Shown one piece after another: positions 36,529 to 44,524 of a stretch of 64,000 bases of DNA. The stretch's first letter is position 1, and each line of letters opens with the position of its first letter. The DNA comes from a virus, in the IMG/VR virus record IMGVR_UViG_3300044729_003839, positions 58,966 through 122,965 of that record; one strand, 5' to 3'. Both the position numbers and the translations under genes were made by a program. The notes below the pieces were generated by a model that saw only the letters and a program-made list of their open reading frames with translations, did no database searches and had not been told where the DNA came from.

Positions 36529-37491
36529 ATGACCACGGCTACAACTTTTACCGTCAACGTGATCGAGGTGGGGACCTCAAGCCCCGATCTCGCCCCGCTC
36601 GCAGGACGTGAGTACTCTAAGCAGTACACAGCTCTGCCTAACGCGAATCTGCCCAAGGCGATGCGTCTCGCGCTGGACAAAGTGTTTACCGCTTTGACTG
36701 GCGAAGAACTCCCTCTCGAAGAGAACACCTTCCTCATCAAGGCAGAAGACGGTGTTTACAATCGCCTTTTCGGACCCATTCTCAAGGCAGGGAATGACGA
36801 GGTCGAAGGTACTTCCACCGGCTCGTTCACCATTCAATGGGGCAATCGCTACATCCCTGTCACTCTGGGCAAGGAGGGCTTAGGCGTAGAAATTAACGGC
36901 CAAGCTGTAACGCTTGAGGCTGAATTCGCTGGATTCAACTTCTCCGGCCGTGGACCCGACGCTTGCCTGATGGTGTCTGTTGACGAAGAGGATGGCTCGG
37001 GTCAAACCGCCATGCCCATCGCGGTTCGGTTCATCGACTACCAGAACCCGCCTGAGACAAAAGCTCTCAACTCCCTTCTCAAAAAGAACAAGGCGGTAGA
37101 TGACATTCTTCCCCTTGTGCAGGAGGTTACTCCCCGTGGGTCTGGGGGCATGCGCTCCGACTGCGACAGCGAGATCGACTTCCGCGACCTCAAAATTGGT
37201 CAGTACAGCGTGATCGGCTATCGGAGCGCGAACACGAAATTCGGTACCTCGTATCGGATCGTGATCGGCGATTATCCGGTGGGGACCGGTCAAACTGCTG
37301 AGACCTGGGCTCATACCAGTCTCCGCTCGCTGCTGGCGACGAGTCCCGAAATCACCCAGGAAAAACCCGCCTTGCTCCATATCAAGGACAAGGAAGTCAC
37401 AAGCGAAGGCAAAACCCGTATCCGTTGCACGCTGATCCTGAGCAGGCAGGAAGAAGTCAATCCGGACGCCCTGGATCTGAACTTCGGCTGA
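36529..37491 (+). CDS. Hypothetical protein, possible nucleic-acid-binding role
   Basis: 320 residues, soluble and acidic. The first 160 residues are beta-rich. Residues ~205-310 (DLKIGQYSVIGYRSANTKFG, then YRIVIGDY and RIRCTLILS) have the strand pattern of an OB-like fold, so a single-strand-binding role is conceivable, but no diagnostic motif proves it. It carries its own leader hairpin and a strong terminator, consistent with an independently expressed, abundant protein. It uses GC-rich CGC/CGT arginine codons, unlike the fibre genes. Confidence 0.55.
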   Translation: MTTATTFTVNVIEVGTSSPDLAPLAGREYSKQYTALPNANLPKAMRLALDKVFTALTGEELPLEENTFLIKAEDGVYNRLFGPILKAGNDEVEGTSTGSFTIQWGNRYIPVTLGKEGLGVEINGQAVTLEAEFAGFNFSGRGPDACLMVSVDEEDGSGQTAMPIAVRFIDYQNPPETKALNSLLKKNKAVDDILPLVQEVTPRGSGGMRSDCDSEIDFRDLKIGQYSVIGYRSANTKFGTSYRIVIGDYPVGTGQTAETWAHTSLRSLLATSPEITQEKPALLHIKDKEVTSEGKTRIRCTLILSRQEEVNPDALDLNFG

Positions 37492-37505
37492 TCGCCCTTA
37501 GCACG

Positions 37506-37532
37506 CCCCGGTCTTATGTCCGGGGTTTTCTT
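37506..37532 (+). terminator. Rho-independent terminator
   Basis: CCCCGG and CCGGGG pair round TCTTATGT, followed by TTTTCTT. It lies 14 nt after the 36529 gene and just before a GTTGAAAGC element. Confidence 0.85.
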
Positions 37533-37533
37533 A

Positions 37534-37542
37534 GTTGAAAGC
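37534..37542 (+). promoter_or_regulatory. GTTGAAAGC late-type element
   Basis: Starts 33 nt before the ATG at 37567, directly after a terminator, which supports promoter function. Confidence 0.7.
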
Positions 37543-37566
37543 TTGTTATCTTAACAAGTCGAGCTA

Positions 37567-38088
37567 ATGGAAACCAAAGCGCCTTATGGCTGGTCGTCAC
37601 TGAACAAAGACGAAGTGTCTTACGAGTTTGGTGAGGCGAGAATGGGCACAGGCCCTAACGACATTCCTTCTAACCAGATCGGCGAGGGGGAAGACGATTA
37701 CCACAGCAGAGACGTGTCCCCTGACTCGGAGTTTGGTGCTGCGAAAGTAGCAGATAACCGAGACGGTTACGGCGGTAAAGATGACTATCGCCCTAAGGCT
37801 GGGGACAAAGACCCTGCCGATGTGGGTACCATAGACCTCCCAATCGGGCACATCGTCCTTGAGGATGGTGTTGTCCAGGGGAGGAATTACTACCTCGTGC
37901 AGGACATTAAGTCGGAGAAAATGTACACCGTAGTGCCCAATTTCAAAGGTGGTGAGACCTATAAATCCCCTATGCGTGGTGACCGGACTTCCGCTTTGCA
38001 AGACGCCTATAGGACGCTTTCGGCTACGTTGCCCGACTCGGCCCTGGCTCAACTTCGAGAACGGTTCCCGGAAACTCTCGCTTTGTGA
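37567..38088 (+). CDS. Hypothetical protein, probably virion-associated
   Basis: 173 residues. The first ~95 are polar, rich in Gly, Asp and Lys, and look disordered. Residues 96-170 form a compact domain (IGHIVLEDGVVQGRNYYLVQ, then KMYTVVPNFKGG). The late-type promoter suggests a structural or assembly role. Its TGA stop is the first part of the TGATATAAT element that precedes nrdB. No family recognised. Confidence 0.55.
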   Translation: METKAPYGWSSLNKDEVSYEFGEARMGTGPNDIPSNQIGEGEDDYHSRDVSPDSEFGAAKVADNRDGYGGKDDYRPKAGDKDPADVGTIDLPIGHIVLEDGVVQGRNYYLVQDIKSEKMYTVVPNFKGGETYKSPMRGDRTSALQDAYRTLSATLPDSALAQLRERFPETLAL

Positions 38089-38094
38089 TATAAT
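38086..38094 (+). promoter_or_regulatory. Extended -10 (TGATATAAT) before nrdB
   Basis: A perfect TGnTATAAT, 21 nt before the nrdB ATG at 38115. The TGA is the stop codon of the preceding gene. No -35 is evident. Confidence 0.7.
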
Positions 38095-38114
38095 CATTTC
38101 AACCCACATTTTAA

Positions 38115-39119
38115 ATGGCCTCGATCCTTTCTCATCCCCCCATGGTCTACAAATTCGCCCATGGATACGACTTTCCTGAATTCAACGATTATTTTAAAAA
38201 GGCCATCCTGTCGGTGTGGAATCCGTGGGAAGTCAGCCTGAAAAGTGATTGCCTGGACTGGGATCATAACTTATCGCAGTCGGAAAAAGATTTGGTGGCC
38301 GGTGTGTTGCGCGGTTTCACCTCCGCCGAACTAGGCATCTCGTGCTATTGGGGAGACACGGTATGCAGAACGTTCCCTAAGCCGGAGATCCAAGACATGG
38401 CAAGGACGTTCAGCGCGTTTGAACGTATCCATGCAGCGGCTTATAACTATCTTTCAGACACCCTTGGGCTTAACGAGTTCGAAGAGTTCATGGCTGATGA
38501 GGCGGCTAAGACAAAAGTTGAAAGGTTCTTTACAGAGTGTGAGTCAGAAAAGGTATCTTTAGCTGTGTTCTCTGGTTGTGGCGAGGGAGTATCACTATAC
38601 TCATCCTTTGCAATTTTACTATCCTTTAACAGGGGCGGTAGACTCAAAGGACTAGCGCAAATCATATCATGGTCAGTTTCCGACGAAGTAAAACACAGCG
38701 ATGCTGGAAGTTTACTATTTAAATACTTAGTAAAAGAGGTAGGTATTACAGAAGAGGAAAAAGCCCAGATCAAGAGAGGATTCGACGCTATCATAGCCAA
38801 TGAGTACAGCTTTTTGGAAAGCATTTTCGACAAAGTCGATAACACTGCTATTCCTATCGCTCTAAATGACCTGAAAGCTTATATATTGTACCGAGCTAAC
38901 GACCGTCTCCAAAACCTTGATCTTGACATGCGTTATGAAATGGATGATGAACAGATTGCATCAGCTCGGAACATCGCTTCCTGGTTCGATCCTATGGTCA
39001 AAGGCCAGACAAATAACGACTTCTTTTCAATGGCGAAGAATGGGAGCGGCTATGTTGCAAAGCCAAGCCAAGACTTTGACAACGTCGATCTTAGGGCCTT
39101 GGACCTGGTTCTGACATGA
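38115..39119 (+). CDS. nrdB: Ribonucleotide reductase class I beta subunit
   Basis: 334 residues; supplies the radical for reduction of ribonucleotides to dNTP precursors. The first ExxH ligand helix is FERIHAAAY, with Tyr four residues after His, the position of the radical tyrosine in E. coli NrdB. The second helix has GCGEGVSLYSSF (Glu ligand) and WSVSDEVKHSD (second ExxH). The C-terminal tail, which docks on NrdA, is acidic/hydrophobic (NVDLRALDLVLT). Length is typical. It is separated from nrdA by three small genes. It is preceded by the extended -10 element. Confidence 0.92.
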   Translation: MASILSHPPMVYKFAHGYDFPEFNDYFKKAILSVWNPWEVSLKSDCLDWDHNLSQSEKDLVAGVLRGFTSAELGISCYWGDTVCRTFPKPEIQDMARTFSAFERIHAAAYNYLSDTLGLNEFEEFMADEAAKTKVERFFTECESEKVSLAVFSGCGEGVSLYSSFAILLSFNRGGRLKGLAQIISWSVSDEVKHSDAGSLLFKYLVKEVGITEEEKAQIKRGFDAIIANEYSFLESIFDKVDNTAIPIALNDLKAYILYRANDRLQNLDLDMRYEMDDEQIASARNIASWFDPMVKGQTNNDFFSMAKNGSGYVAKPSQDFDNVDLRALDLVLT

Positions 39120-39128
39120 CTTGATCTA

Positions 39129-39284
39129 ATGGCTGACTACCCGTTTCCAAAGCCTTATCTCCAGCAGCCCGGAAACACATGGGTAGTAAAGACTTTGTCC
39201 GGGGTTAAGACTTTCACTGATCCCGAACTTGCCTGGAGCGCTTACTACTTCGCCCGACTCAATTACCTTAAAAAGGTTAACTAA
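39129..39284 (+). CDS. Small hypothetical protein between nrdB and nrdA
   Basis: 51 residues, starting MADYPFPKPYLQQPG, with a WVVKTLSG strand and a C-terminal helix (DPELAWSAYYFARLNYLKK). It starts 9 nt after the nrdB stop. Too short for domain assignment. The tight spacing and clean coding pattern support it as real. Confidence 0.5.
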   Translation: MADYPFPKPYLQQPGNTWVVKTLSGVKTFTDPELAWSAYYFARLNYLKKVN

Positions 39285-39293
39285 CTAATCACC

Positions 39294-39452
39294 ATGGCTT
39301 TATCTAAGACTGACAAGAACGAGAAGATTATGAAGTCGTCTCACGGGACTACTTGCCTTATTACCCAGGCAGGTAAAGCGGACAGGCTTCTCGATCTTTC
39401 AAGAATTCGAAAAATCGCTGAGAAGAGGCGAGCTAGTGATTGGGAAATCTAA
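39294..39452 (+). CDS. Small hypothetical basic protein
   Basis: 52 residues, lysine- and arginine-rich (MALSKTDKNEKIMKSS, then SRIRKIAEKRRASDWEI). It starts 9 nt after the preceding small gene. No motif recognised; possibly nucleic-acid-binding from charge alone. Confidence 0.45.
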   Translation: MALSKTDKNEKIMKSSHGTTCLITQAGKADRLLDLSRIRKIAEKRRASDWEI

Positions 39453-39456
39453 TACA

Positions 39457-39951
39457 ATGGATGTAAACATTAACATACCGGCAGGATGGTCTTTGCCTGA
39501 ACCAGGTGAAGGCGAAGACGAGTACACGAGCATGGAAGAAGTCCCTGCCCTGGACCCTGAAGATGAGAAGAAAGAGAAATGGCTTAGGTGGAAAGACTCC
39601 CCTTACCAGGTGAGTGATATGGGCAGGGTTAGGCGTGTCCAACAGAACGGCTCGTTCAAGTTAAGAAAGCCTCGATCGGATGATAGGGGTAAGCATAGAG
39701 TCAATCTAACTTGGGAAAGTCAGGGAGTTCCGCATCGTGAAGAGCCGTTTGTCCACCAAGCCGTGATGGAGTTATTTGGACCTGAAAAACCCAGTGGAGA
39801 AAACATAGTCATCTGCCATAGGCATCCTACTGGCGAAGATGGCAAACCGGATAATAGGCTAACTAATCTCTACTGGTGCAATAGGAGTAAAAATGTTAAA
39901 GATAGTTGGGATGACGGCCTTATGGAGGAAGGTGCGAAATGGAAAGACTGA
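39457..39951 (+). CDS. NUMOD4/HNH-type homing endonuclease-like protein
   Basis: 164 residues from the ATG at 39457 (a GTG at 39436 in frame would overlap the upstream gene). Residues ~43-65 are a NUMOD4-type motif (WKDSPYQVSDMGRVRRV). The HNH_3-like core follows: HQAVMELFGPEKPSGENIVI, CHRHPTGEDGKPDNRLTNLY and WCNRSKNV. The family usually nicks or cuts DNA and spreads by homing. It lies between nrdB and nrdA, a common homing location in phages. The N-terminus INIPAGW echoes an I/V-P-x-G-W motif in three other proteins of the window. Confidence 0.75.
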   Translation: MDVNINIPAGWSLPEPGEGEDEYTSMEEVPALDPEDEKKEKWLRWKDSPYQVSDMGRVRRVQQNGSFKLRKPRSDDRGKHRVNLTWESQGVPHREEPFVHQAVMELFGPEKPSGENIVICHRHPTGEDGKPDNRLTNLYWCNRSKNVKDSWDDGLMEEGAKWKD

Positions 39952-40007
39952 GCCCTCGGCCTCCCTAACCCCTAAGAGATAACCAACCCCTTAATTGCTA
40001 ACTAACG

Positions 40008-40027
40008 CAAAAGATGTAAATCTTTTG
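40008..40027 (+). other. Hairpin upstream of nrdA
   Basis: CAAAAGAT and ATCTTTTG pair round GTAA. About 15 nt further a pyrimidine run (CGTCTTTTTTTTATC) leads into the nrdA start. It may be a weak terminator or a leader structure. The gap 39952-40055 otherwise holds no gene. Confidence 0.45.
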
Positions 40028-40055
40028 TGAAGGAATTTTTCGTCTTTTTTTTATC

Positions 40056-41996
40056 ATGTTTGACATTGACACCCTAGCTACACACCCCGACTGGCTCAAC
40101 GAAGAAGCGCAACAAATACTTGCGAATGGCTATTTGCTTCCGGGCGAGACTCCACGCGAGATGTGGAAGCGGTGCTCGTTAACGGCCGAAAAATATCTTA
40201 AAAGACCGGGAATCGGCGAAGATATTATGGAGATGTTCTGGAAAGGTTACATGGGAGGTGCGTCTCCTGTGTTAAGTAATTTCGGTACGAATAGAGGACT
40301 TCCGGTTTCCTGCTTCGGTCACACAATTTCTGATAGTACATCGAGTATCTATAGCCACCTGAAAGAAGTAGCTTCTCTTAGCAAGTATGGTGGAGGAGTC
40401 GGTAGTTATTTTGGAGAATTAAGACCTAGCGGATCCCCCATCAGCGGTGGTGGTAGGTCCGGATCTATCGTGGATTGGATGCGTTTGTATGACAGAACTG
40501 CGGCAACCGTTTCTCAGGGCAACACTCGACGTGGATCCTTCGCCCTATACCTGCCCATCGACCACCCCGACCTCATGGACGCCTTGCGAAGCAAGGACCA
40601 TAGCCAGGGCGATCCGCGCAATTTCATCGACTCGAATCTCGCTGTAACTGTAAAAACCAAGTGGATCGAGGAGATGATTAATGGGAATAGGGATAAACAA
40701 AAGATATTTGGCGAGGTATTGAAATCCCGAATGATTTCCGGATCGCCATACATTATTTTCATAGACAATGCTAACAACAATAGGCCTAAGTGTTTTATAG
40801 ATAGAGCGCTAGAGATTATTCAATCTCAACTTTGCTCTGAAATCTTTTTGCCCTCAGACGAAAATCACACGTTTAGCTGTTTACTTAGTTCAGCAAATCT
40901 CGCTAAATATGACGAATGGAAAACGTGGAAAGGGAGAAATACAGGCAAAACAGTTCCAGAGTTGGGTATCTATCTTCTCGACGCTGTAGCCGAGGAGTTT
41001 ATCCATAAAGCTAGCAGACTACCGTCAATGGGGCGTGCAGTAAGATTCACCAAGAAAGCCCGTGCGTTAGGTTTGGGGACTATGGGCCTCCACGCCTTGT
41101 ACCAATCTCGAGGTATTCCTTTCGCTTCGAAAGCAGCTCGAGACTTGAACATTGAAGTTCATAAGTATGTGGACGAAATGACCCTAAAAGCGTCTCAGGA
41201 CATGGCGAGAGAGTATGGCGAGCCGGAATGGTGCGAGGGGCATGGAATCCGCCACGCTACTCGAACTGCAATCGCTCCTACTAAAACAAACTCTGTCATA
41301 TGCGGTGCAGTAAGCGAAGGCATCGAGCCCATCATCGCGAACTTGTTCGTCGCGACTAATGACAAGGGAACCTTTGTGCGTCGAAACCCGTACCTCGAAG
41401 CACACCTCACCTCAATAGGTAAAAATACTCAAGACGTATGGGATAGTATTCTTGATGAGCGAGGAAGCGTACAGCATCTCGACTTTTTAAGCGAGAATGT
41501 TAAAAACGTGTTCAAAACGGCCCGGGAAATCGACCAGTTTGAGCTGGTAAAACAGGCGTCTGACCGTCAGAAGTACGTATGCCAAGGCCAGTCTTTAAAC
41601 CTGTTTGTCGATCCGGAATCAACGGCAGAATACCTGTACAAGCTGCATTTGTTGGCTTGGAAAGTTGGCCTTAAGTCTTTGTATTATTTGAAGTCAACTT
41701 CTTTACAAGTTAAGAAAGCAGCTAAACAAGTAACCGTTTCATCGCCCGTCGCCTTAATTGTGACGAAAGATGGTTGTCCGTGGTGCGTAAAAGCCAAAGA
41801 ACTCCTTACCAAGGCCGGATTTGTTATCCAGGAAAAGGACAGGTCGGAAATCAGCGACGATGACTGGCCGTATCAAACCGTACCGCAAATATGGATTAAC
41901 GGCAGCCATGTCGAAGGTGGGTACGAAGGCTTGGAAGCGATGCTTTCCCCCGAGGCCGAGCCGGAATACAAAGAGTGCCTGGCTTGCCAGGGTTGA
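40056..41996 (+). CDS. nrdA: Ribonucleotide reductase alpha subunit with internal glutaredoxin domain
   Basis: 646 residues, catalytic subunit of class I RNR. It lacks an N-terminal ATP-cone. Visible are the substrate-site cysteine (LPVSCFGHTISDST), YGGGVGSYFGELRPSG, the radical region (IIQSQLCSEIF), CLLSSANL and the paired tyrosines of the radical path (LYYLKSTS). Downstream is a glutaredoxin domain with CPWC (574-577) and the later TVPQIWINGSHVEGGYE. The very C-terminus is ECLACQG, a CxxC redox tail as in free NrdA. So the glutaredoxin lies between the core and the tail it would normally reduce. Confidence 0.92.
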   Translation: MFDIDTLATHPDWLNEEAQQILANGYLLPGETPREMWKRCSLTAEKYLKRPGIGEDIMEMFWKGYMGGASPVLSNFGTNRGLPVSCFGHTISDSTSSIYSHLKEVASLSKYGGGVGSYFGELRPSGSPISGGGRSGSIVDWMRLYDRTAATVSQGNTRRGSFALYLPIDHPDLMDALRSKDHSQGDPRNFIDSNLAVTVKTKWIEEMINGNRDKQKIFGEVLKSRMISGSPYIIFIDNANNNRPKCFIDRALEIIQSQLCSEIFLPSDENHTFSCLLSSANLAKYDEWKTWKGRNTGKTVPELGIYLLDAVAEEFIHKASRLPSMGRAVRFTKKARALGLGTMGLHALYQSRGIPFASKAARDLNIEVHKYVDEMTLKASQDMAREYGEPEWCEGHGIRHATRTAIAPTKTNSVICGAVSEGIEPIIANLFVATNDKGTFVRRNPYLEAHLTSIGKNTQDVWDSILDERGSVQHLDFLSENVKNVFKTAREIDQFELVKQASDRQKYVCQGQSLNLFVDPESTAEYLYKLHLLAWKVGLKSLYYLKSTSLQVKKAAKQVTVSSPVALIVTKDGCPWCVKAKELLTKAGFVIQEKDRSEISDDDWPYQTVPQIWINGSHVEGGYEGLEAMLSPEAEPEYKECLACQG

Positions 41997-42004
41997 ACTC
42001 TTTA

Positions 42005-42013
42005 TGTTAAAAT
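42005..42013 (+). promoter_or_regulatory. Extended -10 (TGTTAAAAT) before dUTPase
   Basis: TGTTAAAAT lies 30 nt before the ATG at 42035, just after the nrdA stop. It matches the form before the thioredoxin gene. Confidence 0.5.
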
Positions 42014-42034
42014 TTAAACGCTACCCAAAATCAA

Positions 42035-42685
42035 ATGCTTAAGCCTACTTTTTACGTTGAAGACGAAAACTTTGCCCCCCAAGTGGCGCACCCAGGTGAT
42101 GCCGGAGCGGACATCAAAGCGTTCGTAGAGGGCGGGTTTAACCGGGCAAACTCGATCCGCTTCTTCAGAGAGTTCGAGTCCGACGCTTTGAAATACGGCT
42201 ATAAGCTGTATATCAATGGCGAGCAGTTTGAGTCAGAACTGCTACCCCTTTTCCTTGAGAAGATTGAGAGCGAGGGCGGAGCTATTTTTCTGCCCCCCGG
42301 GGAAACAGTCCTTGTGAATTCTGGTTTCAAAGTGATCTTGCCAGAGATACAAAAAATGTATCCAGGCCCGCCTTGGAATCAATTCGTTCTCCAATATAAA
42401 ATTTTAGGGAGAAGCGGCTTGTGTCATAAGCACGGCGTGGTTGTCACGAACTCGCCAGGAGTTATCGACTCGGGATACAGGGACTGGGTCAAGGTATCTT
42501 TGACGAACGAGATAGGCAAAGGCTCGTTGGGGGACAATTACCATGTGTTTACTCATGGCGCACGAATTGCCCAAGGGGTGTGCGAACTTGCCATCGACCA
42601 ATCCGACTCCGTCGTAACCACCAACAAAAGCGTTTTCACCAAGACGGATAGGTCGTTAGGCGGGTTCGGCTCGACAGGGGTATGA
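42035..42685 (+). CDS. dut: dUTP diphosphatase with internal insertion
   Basis: 216 residues, hydrolyses dUTP to dUMP to keep uracil out of DNA and feed dTMP synthesis. All five trimeric dUTPase motifs are present: DAGADIKA (~22), ILGRSGL (~127), GVIDSGYRDWVKVSL, GARIAQGV and the C-terminal arm DRSLGGFGSTGV. Usual length is about 150; the extra ~55 residues lie between motif 1 and the VLVNSGFKVILP strand (about residues 33-85). The gene follows nrdA and is coupled by ATGA to the next small gene. Confidence 0.93.
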   Translation: MLKPTFYVEDENFAPQVAHPGDAGADIKAFVEGGFNRANSIRFFREFESDALKYGYKLYINGEQFESELLPLFLEKIESEGGAIFLPPGETVLVNSGFKVILPEIQKMYPGPPWNQFVLQYKILGRSGLCHKHGVVVTNSPGVIDSGYRDWVKVSLTNEIGKGSLGDNYHVFTHGARIAQGVCELAIDQSDSVVTTNKSVFTKTDRSLGGFGSTGV

Positions 42686-42858
42686 GCAATCCGCAAGTAT
42701 TGATACCCGATTTCAAACGCCCCTGGTGTAAAAACTGCCAGGGGCGGGGATTCAACGTACTTGAGATATACGATCCGGGTAAAGAATGCCCGAGGTCCGA
42801 AGCAGTAGAATGCCCTGATTGCGGAGGTACGGGTGACAAGTTTAAGTCCAGAGATTGA
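42682..42858 (+). CDS. Small zinc-finger protein, DnaJ-type CxxCxGxG repeats
   Basis: 58 residues starting in an ATGA overlap with the dUTPase stop. It carries two half-sites, CKNCQGRGF and CPDCGGTGD, like the zinc-binding repeats of DnaJ, plus one further cysteine. It probably binds one zinc ion; the partner is unknown. A 9-bp perfect hairpin (CGCCCCTGG/CCAGGGGCG, 42718-42746) lies over the first half-site. The end overlaps the next gene's GTG start by 26 nt. Good coding and coupling support it as real. Confidence 0.65.
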   Translation: MSNPQVLIPDFKRPWCKNCQGRGFNVLEIYDPGKECPRSEAVECPDCGGTGDKFKSRD

Positions 42859-43306
42859 GGTTTTAGTTTTAAACTTCGACTACACGCCTTTGAACATTGT
42901 CCGTGGCAGAAGGGCTATTGTCCTGTTACTGAAGAACAGAGCGCAGCGAGTGTCGGAGAAGGTAATCCGCCTCCTTAAATATATTAAAATGCCGCTTAGT
43001 CGGGCGGCCAGAGAAAAACCTACAAAGACGGGAATCTACAGGCGAGATGGCTACAGTTGCCAGTATTGTGGCAGCACCAGGAGTCTAACAATCGACCATG
43101 TTATTGCCAGAAGCAGAGGAGGTCAAGACACCTGGGAAAACCTTGTGCTGGCATGCTCCAGGTGTAATGTTAAGAAGGCGGATAGACCTCTGCAACAAAC
43201 GGGAATGGTATTAAAAAGGAAACCAAGGCCTCCTTTGCCCAAAGTAGTGGAGACCGTACAACAATCTAAAGACCCAGAATGGGCGACTTACGGATTTTTC
43301 GGTTGA
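42833..43306 (+). CDS. HNH endonuclease
   Basis: 157 residues with a classical HNH-5-like core: GYSCQYCGSTRSLTIDHVIA, RSRGGQDTWENLVLAC and SRCNVKKADR. Two CxxC pairs bind structural zinc and the DH/N/H residues form the nicking site. The N-terminus (VLVLNFDYTPLNIVRGRRAI) is typical of the widespread free-standing HNH proteins of cyanobacteria and their phages. The GTG at 42833 overlaps the previous gene. Its TGA stop lies in the GTTGAAAGC element of the next gene. Confidence 0.85.
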   Translation: MTSLSPEIEVLVLNFDYTPLNIVRGRRAIVLLLKNRAQRVSEKVIRLLKYIKMPLSRAAREKPTKTGIYRRDGYSCQYCGSTRSLTIDHVIARSRGGQDTWENLVLACSRCNVKKADRPLQQTGMVLKRKPRPPLPKVVETVQQSKDPEWATYGFFG

Positions 43307-43310
43307 AAGC
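43302..43310 (+). promoter_or_regulatory. GTTGAAAGC late-type element
   Basis: Starts 29 nt before the ATG at 43331. Its TGA is the stop codon of the HNH gene. No Shine-Dalgarno. Confidence 0.72.
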
Positions 43311-43330
43311 TTTGCGTACCCGTTTATAAA

Positions 43331-43828
43331 ATGGTGAACTTTACTTTCAATCTTTTTAACAAGCTTCCCTTTGCCAGCAAGGCATATGAAAGTGTGGCAA
43401 ATTTCGTGAATAAAAATCTGCTCGACAGAAAACTTTTCAATCCCGCCTTTCTCGCCATCGCCTTTAACGCTGTCGACTCTTTTTGGTTGAAACACAGGTC
43501 TACGGACTGGTATTCCCGGTCCGAACTTAGGGTGATTACCGGCTCGATCTTAGAGTCGATTTCTGATAATAATCTTAGCGAGAAGGAGGTGGAAAAGCTT
43601 ACACGCTATATTCTGTCGAAATGGGATCCGAGAGTGGCGGAGCAGAAACAACAATCGCAAGAGCTGCTTAGCAAGGTGGAAAAGAACGCGGAAGTCACAG
43701 TCAAAGCGTATCGTAAAATCGGCAAGAAGGTTAAGCCGAGCAAGCTTGTTGCCGAAGCGGCCAAAGTGTCTAAGGCTAAGGCATCTGACGACGGAATTAT
43801 CGAATCATTGACCAGGATATTTCGTTGA
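43331..43828 (+). CDS. Hypothetical virion-type protein
   Basis: 165 residues, mostly helical. Residues 1-60 are aromatic-rich (FNLFNKLPFASKAYESV), residues 60-110 are acidic, and the tail is lysine-rich (VKAYRKIGKKVKPSKLV). It is driven by a late-type element, so likely made with the structural proteins; a scaffold or head-associated role is possible but unproven. Its TGA stop is part of the next GTTGAAAGC. Confidence 0.55.
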   Translation: MVNFTFNLFNKLPFASKAYESVANFVNKNLLDRKLFNPAFLAIAFNAVDSFWLKHRSTDWYSRSELRVITGSILESISDNNLSEKEVEKLTRYILSKWDPRVAEQKQQSQELLSKVEKNAEVTVKAYRKIGKKVKPSKLVAEAAKVSKAKASDDGIIESLTRIFR

Positions 43829-43832
43829 AAGC
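43824..43832 (+). promoter_or_regulatory. GTTGAAAGC late-type element
   Basis: Starts 27 nt before the ATG at 43851. Its TGA is the stop codon of the upstream gene. Confidence 0.68.
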
Positions 43833-43850
43833 TTTGAAAGCGTATTTCAA

Positions 43851-44297
43851 ATGACTTATTACGAGAAGCCTAAGGGCTGGAGCGAAGCGCCGAAGGAGAG
43901 TTGGGTCTCTGGGACGCCTATCGGTCAAAGTGAGATCAAAATGCCGGACCTGGGGGACCCTGGGGCCCATGAGGACGCCTCGGACAAAGTGTCTTTTGAG
44001 GATGCTGGCACTCCTGCCCTGTACCAAGGCAGGTCGGTATCTCAATGCCCTCCAGGCACCAGCAACCAGAAAGGTGTCTGCATGCCGGATCCGAAGTCCG
44101 AAGCCAGCCTTGAATCCAAGATCGAGACCGCCACTAAAGGTGGTAAGCAGTGGGGCAAGGAAAAAGAACCTGGTGAGGATGAGAAGGCCGGTAAAGGCGA
44201 ACGTTCGTTCAAGCGTGAACTGCCCGAAGCGCCTAAAGAGGCTGATGCTCAAATTCGCCGTCTTGCCAAAGAAGGAGTGAAGGGGCGGGCGGCATGA
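43851..44297 (+). CDS. Hypothetical hydrophilic virion-type protein
   Basis: 148 residues, highly polar and probably disordered. A central element SQCPPGTSNQKGVCMPDP carries two cysteines that could form a loop. The second half is Lys/Glu-rich. The late-type promoter suggests a structural or assembly role. It is coupled by an ATGA overlap to the following 76-residue gene. No family recognised. Confidence 0.55.
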   Translation: MTYYEKPKGWSEAPKESWVSGTPIGQSEIKMPDLGDPGAHEDASDKVSFEDAGTPALYQGRSVSQCPPGTSNQKGVCMPDPKSEASLESKIETATKGGKQWGKEKEPGEDEKAGKGERSFKRELPEAPKEADAQIRRLAKEGVKGRAA

Positions 44298-44524
44298 TCG
44301 AGAAGCTTTCTAAACCGATTCGGTTTGACACGCAAACCGATTTTCTTGTTGTCGCCCGAGACGGCGAAAAATTCTTTGTATCAGATTCTGACCCTAGTCT
44401 TAACCTAAGCCTGGAGGAGATGAAGCCTAAGACTCTCTTGGAATTTGCTTTGGTGACTAACATGCCAATCAGAAAATTCGTCCGCGCACAGCGCGTTCTC
44501 AGCGCAAAGTTCTTCGGTACGTGA
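44294..44524 (+). CDS. Small hypothetical protein
   Basis: 76 residues starting in an ATGA overlap with the previous gene. It has a beta-alpha look (FDTQTDFLVVARDGEKFFVS, then LSLEEMKPKTLLEFAL, then a basic helix). No motif recognised. Its TGA stop begins the TGATATACT extended -10 of the next gene. Confidence 0.55.
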   Translation: MIEKLSKPIRFDTQTDFLVVARDGEKFFVSDSDPSLNLSLEEMKPKTLLEFALVTNMPIRKFVRAQRVLSAKFFGT

